Part shown: positions 8,427 through 15,403 of the stretch, one piece after another
How positions within the stretch are numbered: the stretch's first letter is position 1
Layout of the letters: each line of letters opens with the position of its first letter
From: Acidobacteriota bacterium
Lineage (GTDB): Bacteria; Acidobacteriota; Terriglobia; Terriglobales; Acidobacteriaceae
Direction of reading: 5' to 3'
Length of the DNA: 64,000 nucleotides
Assembly (NCBI GenBank): GCA_021810625.1
Contig: JAJZIJ010000013.1
Coordinates: 1-64,000 of the forward strand
Made by a program: the position numbers and the translations under genes
Notes under the pieces: generated by a model
The model's database searches: none
What the model was told of the DNA's origin: nothing
Seen by the model: the letters and a program-made list of their open reading frames with translations, nothing else

Positions 8427-8649
8427 ACTTTTCACCGCAGGGCCGTTAGTTTGGAAGTTGCAGTACCCCCTAGGCAAGGCGCTTTTCGTTTTTACGAATC
8501 GCTTTGCGGATGGGTTCGCATTTTGCATGGATGTCGCAGGATCGGAACACCTGCGATGTATTGGTTCCCGAAGAATGGATGGCGCGAACAAGGCCATCGT
8601 CCTTCGTGAGCAGTCGGAGTAGCCACGCCAACCAGCCTGGGGGTCCGGA

Positions 8650-9705
8650 ATGAACAGCGATGCAACGGCAACTGCGTCCACTGTGGTGGAAGAGGTGGAA
8701 GCCTCGGCAGACAAGCAGGCAGACAAGCCTGCGGTCGGTCGCAAACGCGCCAAGTCCTACAGCGAGGACAAGCGCTTTAAGATTTTTAGCGGATCGTCCA
8801 ACCGGCCATTGGCCGAGGAGGTTTGCAAGTTTGTCGGCATCCCGCTGGGCGAGGTTCGCTTGCAGCGGTTTTCCGACGGAGAAGTGTACTTTCAGCTTTT
8901 GGAGAATGTGCGCGGAGCCGATGTCTTCGTCATTCAGCCGACCTGCTATCCGGTCGATCAGCATTTGCTGGAGCTGCTGATTATGATTGACGCGCTCAAG
9001 CGGGCTTCGGCAGGACGCATCACTGTGGTGGTTCCCTACTACGGCTATGCGCGCCAGGATCGCAAGGATCGGCCTCGCGTGGCCATCTCCTCCAAGCTGG
9101 TGGCCGATTTGTTGACGACCGCAGGGGCCAATCGCGCTTTGTTGGTCGATTTGCACGCGGCGCAGATTCAGGGTTTTTTCAACATCCCGGTGGATCATCT
9201 GTTTGCCAGCCCGGTGCTGGTCAGCCACTTTCGGGAGTTGAACCTTCCCGATCTGACCGTGGTTTCACCGGATGCCGGGGGCGTGGAGCGCGCGCGCTTC
9301 TTCGCCAAAAAGATGGAAGCGCCTTTGGCCATCGTGGACAAACGTCGCACCGACCTGAACGTAACCGAGGTCATGCACGTCATCGGCGATGTGGAAGGGC
9401 GAACCTGCCTGATCCTCGATGACATCGTGGACACGGCGGGCACGCTGGTCAAGACGGTCGATGCGTTGATCGAAGCAGGCGCAAAAAAGGTGTATGCCTG
9501 CGCGACGCACCCGGTGCTGTCCGGGCCGGCGATGGAGAGGATTGAAAATTCGCGACTCGAACAACTGGTGGTGACGAACACCATCCCGCTGCGCGAGGAA
9601 GCGAATGGAACATCGAAGATCAAGGTGCTTTCGATTGCCGGTCTGATTGGCCGCGCCATTGAGAGCATCCACATGGAGACCAGCGTCAGTTCGCTGTTTA
9701 ACTAG
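8650..9705 (+). CDS. prs: ribose-phosphate pyrophosphokinase
   Basis: Makes PRPP from ribose 5-phosphate and ATP for nucleotide, His, Trp and NAD synthesis. Seen: FSDGEVYFQLLENVRGADVFVIQPTCYPVDQHLLELLIMIDALKRASA, the ATP flexible-loop region PYYGYARQDRKDRPRVAISSKLVAD, DLHAAQIQGFF, and the PRPP-binding loop CLILDDIVDTAGTL. It is 351 residues against the usual 315. About 40 polar residues precede the conserved KRFKIFSGSSNRPLAEEV, and this extension is Ala/Lys/Glu-rich. A later start is not supported by an in-frame ATG before the conserved part. It precedes rplY. Confidence 0.95.
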   Translation: MNSDATATASTVVEEVEASADKQADKPAVGRKRAKSYSEDKRFKIFSGSSNRPLAEEVCKFVGIPLGEVRLQRFSDGEVYFQLLENVRGADVFVIQPTCYPVDQHLLELLIMIDALKRASAGRITVVVPYYGYARQDRKDRPRVAISSKLVADLLTTAGANRALLVDLHAAQIQGFFNIPVDHLFASPVLVSHFRELNLPDLTVVSPDAGGVERARFFAKKMEAPLAIVDKRRTDLNVTEVMHVIGDVEGRTCLILDDIVDTAGTLVKTVDALIEAGAKKVYACATHPVLSGPAMERIENSRLEQLVVTNTIPLREEANGTSKIKVLSIAGLIGRAIESIHMETSVSSLFN

Positions 9706-9732
9706 CGCAGTCTTCGACAACGAAAATCCAAC

Positions 9733-9746
9733 GCGGCTTTGGCCGC
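9733..9746. repeat. inverted fragment of the dispersed repeat core
   Basis: GCGGCTTTGGCCGC is the exact reverse complement of the palindromic core of the repeat at 7109-7192 (GCGGCCAAAGCCGC). It lies in the 127-base gap between prs and rplY. The flanks do not clearly match, so this is either a shared hairpin or a decayed copy. Confidence 0.4.
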
Positions 9747-9832
9747 AGTTGGAACCAACCACTGCGGCGAGGGAGGGCATCCTTCTCCGCGACAAGGGAG
9801 CGGCATAGAGCCGTGCCCGAAGGGAAACGAAC

Positions 9833-10564
9833 ATGAGCGTAACCAACGAAGTTGTCACCGCAACGCCGCGCGAAGGAAAATTCACCAAGAACGTCGCCCG
9901 TCGCGTGCGCGTGTCAGGAAAAATCCCCGCCGTGGTCTACGGCGCGCAGCAGCCCTCCGTGGCCATTACCGTGGATCCCAAGCAGATTCAGCGCATTCTC
10001 TATTCTGAATCCGGCCACAACACGATTTTCGATCTGGAAGTAACCGGCTCCAAGGCCGGCACCAAGACGAAGGTCATGATCGTCGATTGGCAGTATGAGC
10101 CGATTCGCGGCGCGTTGATGCACATCGACATGAAGCGAATTGCGATGGACAAGGCGATGCGCGTGCAGGTTCCCATCCAACTGCAAGGCGTGCCTGTGGG
10201 CGTCAAGACCCAGGGCGGCATTCTGGATCAGATTTTGCGCGAAGTCACCGTCGAGTGTCTGCCTGCCGACATCCCAAGCCACATTGATGTGGATGTCAGC
10301 GAGTTGGCCTTTGGACAAATTCTGCGCGTCTCCGACCTGCCGCATGGCGGCAAGCTGAAGTTCATCACGGATGAAGAAACCGCCGTGGCCCACATCACCG
10401 CTATCCGCGAGGAAGTTGCGCCTGCTGCCGATGCTGTGGCCGCCGCAACAACGACGGCTGCTGAGCCTGAGGTTATGAAGAAGGGCAAGCCGGAAACGGC
10501 GGACGCTGCCGCAGATGCCAAGAAGGGCGACAAAAAGGACGTTAAGAAGGACGCCAAGAAGTAG
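9833..10564 (+). CDS. rplY: 50S ribosomal protein bL25, long CTC form
   Basis: Binds 5S rRNA in the large subunit. Seen: the N-terminal L25 domain (residues about 10-100; RRVRVSGKIPAVVYGAQQPSVAITVD, FDLEVTG, ALMHIDMKRI), then the TL5/CTC beta-domain (about 100-190; QLQGVPVGVKTQGGILDQILREVTVECLPADIPSHIDVDVSEL). It ends in an Ala-rich then Lys-rich tail (KKGDKKDVKKDAKK). At 243 residues this is the two-domain general-stress form rather than the short E. coli form. pth follows 12 bases after the stop, the normal neighbour in many bacteria. Confidence 0.95.
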   Translation: MSVTNEVVTATPREGKFTKNVARRVRVSGKIPAVVYGAQQPSVAITVDPKQIQRILYSESGHNTIFDLEVTGSKAGTKTKVMIVDWQYEPIRGALMHIDMKRIAMDKAMRVQVPIQLQGVPVGVKTQGGILDQILREVTVECLPADIPSHIDVDVSELAFGQILRVSDLPHGGKLKFITDEETAVAHITAIREEVAPAADAVAAATTTAAEPEVMKKGKPETADAAADAKKGDKKDVKKDAKK

Positions 10565-10576
10565 TTGGATGCTCTC

Positions 10577-11221
10577 ATGGAAACATCACAGGGCGGGTCA
10601 ACACAGGACAGGCCAAAGGGGCCGGTTCTTATTGTTGGACTGGGCAATCCGGGCATCGAATACCAGTTCACGCCCCACAACGCAGGCTTTCTGGCGGTGG
10701 ATCGCATTGCCGAACAATGCAGGGCAACCATCGCCAATCGGCGCGGCAAGGCCATCACTGCCGCTACGCGCATCGCAGGACGGCGCGTGCTGCTGGCCAA
10801 GCCGGAAACGTATATGAACCTGAGCGGGCTGGCTGTCTCCGCTCTGGTTCGTGAACTGGAGATTGATCCGTCGCAGGATCTGATTGTGATCTACGACGAG
10901 ATTGCTTTGCCGCTGGGAAGCATTCGCGTGCGCGAGCGCGGAAGCTCCGGCGGGCACAACGGAGTCAAGTCGATCAGCGGCGCGCTGGGTGGGGAAGAGT
11001 GGCTGCGCATCCGCATCGGCATCGCGCCCGACGATCCCAAAGCGGCGGAAGGTGTCCGCAGCCGGGTTCGGGATTTTGTTTTAACTCCCTTTCGCAAGGC
11101 CGAACTGGCCACGCTGGATGGAGTGCTGGATGAAGTTGCACAGGCCGTCGAAACCATCCTAACCGAGGGGCCGACGGCGGCCATGAACCGATGCAACCGG
11201 CGGGAACGCGCCGGAGAATAG
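10577..11221 (+). CDS. pth: peptidyl-tRNA hydrolase
   Basis: 214 residues. Releases peptides from tRNA after abortive translation. Seen: VGLGNPGIEYQFTPHNAGFLAVD with the catalytic His, KPETYMNLSG, IVIYDEIALPLGSIRVRERGSSGGHNGVKSI and LRIRIGIAPDD, all Pth signatures with the expected Asn and Asp residues. The ATG at 10577 is preferred; an in-frame TTG four codons earlier is possible. The C-terminal 20 residues (AAMNRCNRRERAGE) are basic. Co-oriented and close to rplY and rpsF. Confidence 0.95.
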   Translation: METSQGGSTQDRPKGPVLIVGLGNPGIEYQFTPHNAGFLAVDRIAEQCRATIANRRGKAITAATRIAGRRVLLAKPETYMNLSGLAVSALVRELEIDPSQDLIVIYDEIALPLGSIRVRERGSSGGHNGVKSISGALGGEEWLRIRIGIAPDDPKAAEGVRSRVRDFVLTPFRKAELATLDGVLDEVAQAVETILTEGPTAAMNRCNRRERAGE

Positions 11222-11250
11222 AAGCCTTGCGGCCAGGTTGCGCCGCGCAC

Positions 11251-11272
11251 GCGGGAGAGATAAAACTCCCGC
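11251..11272 (+). other. hairpin in front of rpsF
   Basis: GCGGGAG and CTCCCGC form a 7-bp stem around AGATAAAA, ending 12 bases before the rpsF start codon. A similar hairpin followed by a like string (GCAGAAA, then GAG) stands before rpsR. It could be a leader structure affecting translation, or one of the dispersed palindromes; the sequence alone does not decide. Confidence 0.4.
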
Positions 11273-11284
11273 AGAAACGAGAAG

Positions 11285-11728
11285 ATGATGATGCTACGCA
11301 AATATGAAGTGATGTATATTCTTCGCCCGGATATCGTGGAGGAAGACATCGAAAAGCTGACGGCCAGCCTGGAAGCCACCGTGACCAAGGGCGAAGGCAA
11401 AGTGTTGGCGACCGACAAGATGGGCATGCGCAAGCTGGCCTATGCTGTTCGCAAGTTCAACGATGGCCTGTATATGTTGATGACGCTCGAAGCCGACGGT
11501 GTATTGATTGCCGAGTTGGAGCGTCGCCTGCGTGTCACCGAGCAGGTGATTAAGTTCATCACCGTGCGCATGGACGAGGAAGAAAAGCGTCTGGCTAAAA
11601 TCCGCCAGATCCGCTCCACCCGCGTCAAGCAGAGCGCGTTGCCGCAGCAACATGCGGCACCCGTGGAGATCGCGTCGGTGGAAGCCGTTGCGGAACCCGT
11701 GGTTGCTGCAACCGAAGCAACGGTATAA
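11285..11728 (+). CDS. rpsF: 30S ribosomal protein bS6
   Basis: 147 residues. The S6 fold is clear in YEVMYILRPDIVEEDIEKLTASLEATV, DKMGMRKLAYAVRKFNDGLYMLMTLEAD and LERRLRVTEQVIKFITVRMDEE. The extra 40 residues after the core form a basic then Ala/Val-rich tail; E. coli S6 also has a C-terminal extension. Binds S18 in the platform of the small subunit. Three ATGs in a row begin the gene; GAG upstream is a modest ribosome site. Order rpsF, rpsR, rplI as in many bacteria, without ssb or priB between. Confidence 0.95.
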   Translation: MMMLRKYEVMYILRPDIVEEDIEKLTASLEATVTKGEGKVLATDKMGMRKLAYAVRKFNDGLYMLMTLEADGVLIAELERRLRVTEQVIKFITVRMDEEEKRLAKIRQIRSTRVKQSALPQQHAAPVEIASVEAVAEPVVAATEATV

Positions 11729-11846
11729 AAGCGGATTGCTGGAGCGACACTTGCAGGCGGAGATTCCACTTGCAACGGTTGGCCCGACAATTTGTTCCAT
11801 TTATTTTTGCTCCTCGTAAATGCAGGACAGATGCGCGGAGCCGGAT

Positions 11847-11865
11847 GCTGGAGATAATCTCCAGC
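11847..11865 (+). other. hairpin in front of rpsR
   Basis: GCTGGAGA and TCTCCAGC pair perfectly (8 bp) around the loop TAA, 19 bases before the rpsR start and just before its AAGGAG ribosome site. It resembles the hairpin ahead of rpsF in layout and in the following GCAGAAA. A role in S6/S18 autoregulation is a guess. Confidence 0.4.
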
Positions 11866-11884
11866 GCAGAAAAAGGAGTTCAGC

Positions 11885-12205
11885 ATGGCTGACGAAACAA
11901 CACAAGCACCTCGACAGGAATCTTCCTCCTCCAGTGGCCCACGGCCAGCAGGGAGGGGCGGAGCCTCCAATGGCCCCGGCGGACGCAAATTTTTCCGTCG
12001 CAAAAAGGTCTGCAAATTCTGCGTCGAAAAGATCGATGCCATTCCATATCGCGACGTGCGCACGCTCCAGCAGTTTGTCGCTGAGCGTGGCAAGATTGTG
12101 CCACGTCGCCTAACCGGCGTCTGCACCCGCCACCAGCGTCGTTTGACGCGGGCGATCAAGCAGGCGCGCAACATCGCGCTGCTGCCTTTTGCTGCGCGCT
12201 TTTAG
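11885..12205 (+). CDS. rpsR: 30S ribosomal protein bS18
   Basis: 106 residues. The S18 core is [65 protein letters not shown]. It keeps CKFC and a later Cys in TGVCTRHQ, as in zinc-binding S18 forms. An N-terminal extension of about 37 Ser/Gly/Pro-rich residues precedes it. A strong AAGGAG lies before the ATG. Partner of S6 on the ribosome platform. Confidence 0.95.
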   Translation: MADETTQAPRQESSSSSGPRPAGRGGASNGPGGRKFFRRKKVCKFCVEKIDAIPYRDVRTLQQFVAERGKIVPRRLTGVCTRHQRRLTRAIKQARNIALLPFAARF

Positions 12206-12343
12206 CTGACCGCTACTGGCTTTTAGCCGCTGGCTACTGGCTGCGGCGCTAAAGAATCGAACCTGTCCTCTGAATTCCCTGAGCCGCCAATACATCGACG
12301 GCCCAATTCATGGCAGAGGTGACAGAGATACGGAGATGGAAAC

Positions 12344-12799
12344 ATGGAAGTGATTCTGAAAGAAGATGTCGTCAACCTGGGGCACCAAGGGGATGTTGTG
12401 AAGGTGGCCGAGGGTTATGGCCGCAATTTTCTGCTGCCGCGCAAGCTGGCCATCCAGGCCACCAGCGCCAACAAAGCTGTCATTGAGCAGATGAAGGGCG
12501 CTTCCGTGCGCCGTTCCGCCAAGGAAAAGAGCGAGGCGGAACTGTTGCTGCAACAACTGGACAGCGTCGCGCTCGCTTTTACGCGCAAGACCGGCGAGAA
12601 CGATCATATCTTTGGCTCCGTGACCTCGGCGGATATCGCGCAGGCGCTTGAAGCCAAGGGCTTCCACATTGATCGCCGCAAGGTGCATCTGGAGGAGCCG
12701 TTGAAGGCGCTGGGTGAATTTTTGGTTCCGGTGCGTCTGCATCGTGAAGTCACGGCCCACATTAAAGTGGCCGTGAACCGCGAGTCGGAAGCCGAGTAG
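12344..12799 (+). CDS. rplI: 50S ribosomal protein bL9
   Basis: 151 residues, normal length. N-terminal domain MEVILKEDVVNLGHQGDVVKVAEGYGRNFLLPRKLAIQAT, a long connecting helix, and the C-terminal domain beginning at about residue 83 (TGENDHIFGSVTSADIAQALEAKGFHIDRRKVHLEEPLKALGEFLVPVRLHREVTAHIKVAV). Last gene of the ribosomal protein run; a perfect hairpin follows 27 bases after the stop. Confidence 0.95.
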   Translation: MEVILKEDVVNLGHQGDVVKVAEGYGRNFLLPRKLAIQATSANKAVIEQMKGASVRRSAKEKSEAELLLQQLDSVALAFTRKTGENDHIFGSVTSADIAQALEAKGFHIDRRKVHLEEPLKALGEFLVPVRLHREVTAHIKVAVNRESEAE

Positions 12800-12825
12800 C
12801 CGAAGCGCAAAAGAAATACGGGTGC

Positions 12826-12851
12826 CCCAGGTCTCGATTGTGAGACCTGGG
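12826..12851. terminator. strong hairpin after rplI
   Basis: CCCAGGTCTC and GAGACCTGGG make a perfect 10-bp stem around GATTGT. Its place, 27 bases after the rplI stop and before an unrelated gene, suggests transcription termination. No T-tract follows, so it may be a dispersed palindrome or act with Rho instead. Confidence 0.4.
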
Positions 12852-12882
12852 ATTCAGTGCGGTGGAGTCCTAGAGGATCAAC

Positions 12883-14097
12883 ATGCAAACAAATCGCAGA
12901 ACCTTTCTCAAGGCAGGCGCAATGGCGGCTGTCGCGAGCAACATGCCCATTCTTTCGGAATCAACTCCTCCGAAGCCTGTGTATGAAGTGGGCGCGTATT
13001 ATTTTCCGAGTTGGCATGTGGATACAAGAAACGAGGCAGTTCACGGCAAGGGTTGGACGGAGTGGAATGTATTGCAACGCGGCCTACCCAGATTTCCGGG
13101 ACATCAACAGCCCAAGATTCCATTGTGGGGATATGAGGATGAGTCCATCCCCGCAGTCTTCGAGAAGAAAATCCAAGCTGCCGCCGACAACAAAATAACT
13201 TATTTTATTTTTGATTGGTATTGGTATGAAGGAAAACCATTTCTCAATGCCGGTCTCGATCAAGGGTATCTTCAATCATCCAACAACGACCGCTTAAAGT
13301 TCTGTCTGATGTGGGCCAATCACGACTGGATCAACATCTTTCCAGCCAAGCTCAACGCGCCCAAGTGGATGCAGTACAAAGGCGCGGTGAATCGAGAGCA
13401 GTTTGACGGAATCACGAATTACATTATCGAAAAGTATTTTTCTCATCCGTCGTATTTCAAAGTCGATGGTTGTCCGTATTTTTCCGTCTTTGAGCTTTCG
13501 CACCTGGTCTCCGCGCTGGGCGGAGTTACAGAGGCCGGGAAGGCCCTGGAAAGCTTTCGCCGTCGAACCCAGGCTGCGGGGCATAAAGACCTGCACCTGA
13601 ATGCCATAAAATCTGGGATTGCATTCAAGTCTGCGGCGCAACAGGCAGACGCGAAACAGATGTTGCAAGATATTTCCTGTCGGAGCACCACATCCTATAA
13701 CTGGCCTCAGGGGCCAAGGCCAAAAAGTTTTCCATCCTACGATTACGCGGATGCGATGCAGCTTGCCATCCCTTATTGGGAGCAATCAGCTTCAGATTTT
13801 TCACTGCCATATTATCCAGGGGTCACTATGGGATGGGATGCGACACCGCGAACCTGCCAAAGCGACATCTTTACGAATTCGGAATATCCATTCATGGCAG
13901 TAATGACGGGGAATACTCCAGAGCGATTCAAAGCGGCGCTCCAGGCTGCAAAGCAGTTCGTTGACCGCAAAGGCGGGACGCAGCGCATTCTGAACATCAA
14001 TGCCTGGAACGAGTGGACGGAAGGCAGCTATCTTGAGCCGGATACTACCTACAAGATGGAATACCTGAAGGTAGTTCGCGACGTATTCCGTTCGTAG
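12883..14097 (+). CDS. Tat-exported WbsX-like glycan protein (GH99-like)
   Basis: 404 residues. A twin-arginine signal begins the protein (NRRTFLKAGAMAAVASN). The mature part starts with YEVGAYYFPSWHVDTRN and carries WTEWNVLQRGLPRFPGHQQPKIPLWGY, IFDWYWYEG, LMWANHDW and, at about residues 371-387, INAWNEWTEGSYLEPD. These are marks of the WbsX family, often annotated as glycosyltransferase WbsX but with a fold like GH99 endo-mannosidases (family knowledge). WbsX usually sits in O-antigen loci as a cytoplasmic protein; an exported, stand-alone copy points to a hydrolase instead (inference). Substrate unknown. Confidence 0.78.
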   Translation: MQTNRRTFLKAGAMAAVASNMPILSESTPPKPVYEVGAYYFPSWHVDTRNEAVHGKGWTEWNVLQRGLPRFPGHQQPKIPLWGYEDESIPAVFEKKIQAAADNKITYFIFDWYWYEGKPFLNAGLDQGYLQSSNNDRLKFCLMWANHDWINIFPAKLNAPKWMQYKGAVNREQFDGITNYIIEKYFSHPSYFKVDGCPYFSVFELSHLVSALGGVTEAGKALESFRRRTQAAGHKDLHLNAIKSGIAFKSAAQQADAKQMLQDISCRSTTSYNWPQGPRPKSFPSYDYADAMQLAIPYWEQSASDFSLPYYPGVTMGWDATPRTCQSDIFTNSEYPFMAVMTGNTPERFKAALQAAKQFVDRKGGTQRILNINAWNEWTEGSYLEPDTTYKMEYLKVVRDVFRS

Positions 14098-14150
14098 GCC
14101 GAACGCGGTGCCGGATACCCCCATGCTCCGCTCCGCGTCACGCGATGCGC

Positions 14151-14906
14151 TCAACGGCCGAGGCGCAGGCGAGTTCCCAGACTTTCCGGTAGTCCGGCGC
14201 GCTGGATGCGAATCTGCGCCGCCTGCACCATGTAGGGAACCCGCCCAAAGGTGACGCTCTGCGCCTTGCTGTCGTAGAGGGCGAAGGCGGCGCGCCAGTC
14301 GCGGTCTCGCGGTTGGCCGACGGAACCAGGATTGATCAGGTACTTCGATCCTTTGCGTATCTGGAATTCATAAAAATCCATTTCGTCGTGACTGCTGTAG
14401 ATAGGTGTCAGAGTTGCCCCATCTCCATCTGGATTCACGACAAAGCCTCCCTGAGTATGCGTGTGTCCAAAAAACGTGAGTCGAGCCGACGAGGCTTCCA
14501 ATTGCTGCTGGGCATCGCGCAGGGAGAGTATGTACTGATCTTCATTTTGTAGCGATCCATGCACGCAGTTCACTCGCAGTTTGTCGGGATGGACAGGGCC
14601 GCGCGGAAGTTCTCGCAGCCAGTCCATGTTCTCTCGTGTCAACTCCTGCTGCGTCCAGCGAACGGCAAACAGCGCCACGGGATTGAACTCTTCGGCATGG
14701 ATCAGCCCGGAGCAGGCGCGATCATGGTTGCCGCGCACGAACACTTCGCCCAGTCCGCGCACCCGCTCCACCACTTCATTGGGAGTGGCACCGTAGCCAA
14801 CCACATCTCCCAGATTCCACACCACGTCATAGGCGGGCGCGGCATGGAGCACCGCTTCCAGAGCGTCGATGTTGGAGTGAATGTCTGAGAGTATCAGAGC
14901 GCGCAT
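14151..14906 (-). CDS. calcineurin-like metallophosphoesterase
   Basis: 251 residues. The dinuclear metal motifs appear in order: SDIHSN (8-13), NLGDVVGYGATPNEV (about 31-46), VRGNHDRA, and FFGHTHTQGGF, with PGSVGQPRDRD after them. This is the YfcE/MJ0936-like phosphodiesterase group, small cytosolic enzymes acting on cyclic or simple phosphodiesters. The substrate cannot be inferred. It stands alone and converges on the WbsX-like gene. Confidence 0.88.
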   Translation of the reverse strand: MRALILSDIHSNIDALEAVLHAAPAYDVVWNLGDVVGYGATPNEVVERVRGLGEVFVRGNHDRACSGLIHAEEFNPVALFAVRWTQQELTRENMDWLRELPRGPVHPDKLRVNCVHGSLQNEDQYILSLRDAQQQLEASSARLTFFGHTHTQGGFVVNPDGDGATLTPIYSSHDEMDFYEFQIRKGSKYLINPGSVGQPRDRDWRAAFALYDSKAQSVTFGRVPYMVQAAQIRIQRAGLPESLGTRLRLGR

Positions 14907-15194
14907 GGTAATTCTTCCTCTTTGTTAGGACAGCACAACCCTACGATGGTACCGTCCCAGCAGGGACATATCCAAAAATTTCATAGGCTGTACGAGAGAG
15001 CCGCATCGGATTTTCCGCAATGGGAAGGAACGGCTAAGCGGGAAGTCTCAGTAGATTGGTTATTCGACCAAGATAGAAGAAGTTGATAATGGCGCATGAC
15101 GCAATTCTTGGCTTGCATCCACCATTTTGCACATTTTGCATTTCGGTCGAGCGCGTGGAAGCCATGCGCCGTCAGTGCTGGAAGAGAGTTATGT
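14907..15194. other. intergenic region, no gene seen
   Basis: Gap between the divergent phosphoesterase gene and the initiator tRNA. It would hold the phosphoesterase promoter. I see no conserved RNA fold or credible open frame; short frames on either strand lack ribosome sites and homology. Confidence 0.5.
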
Positions 15195-15223
15195 TTGACC
15201 GCGAGCCAATCCCCAAGTACCAT
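15195..15223 (+). promoter_or_regulatory. sigma70-type promoter of the initiator tRNA
   Basis: TTGACC (15195-15200), a 17-base spacer and TACCAT (15218-15223) lie so that transcription would start near 15229-15232, at the first base of the tRNA. Both hexamers are near consensus. Predicted by eye. Confidence 0.55.
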
Positions 15224-15228
15224 GAAGA

Positions 15229-15305
<77 letters not shown>

Positions 15306-15403
15306 ATCAAATCAACATTTTGCATGGATTTTCACTTCCAGTAAGTCTGCGGAGTTCTCCATTCCAAGAGTTTGTGCTTCCGAAGACCCGTCTTTTATAT
15401 CTC

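Noticed and set aside
8427-8649. additional small gene between tRNA-Gln and prs
   Set aside because: No frame with ribosome site or homology; only a 7-bp hairpin near 8534-8556.
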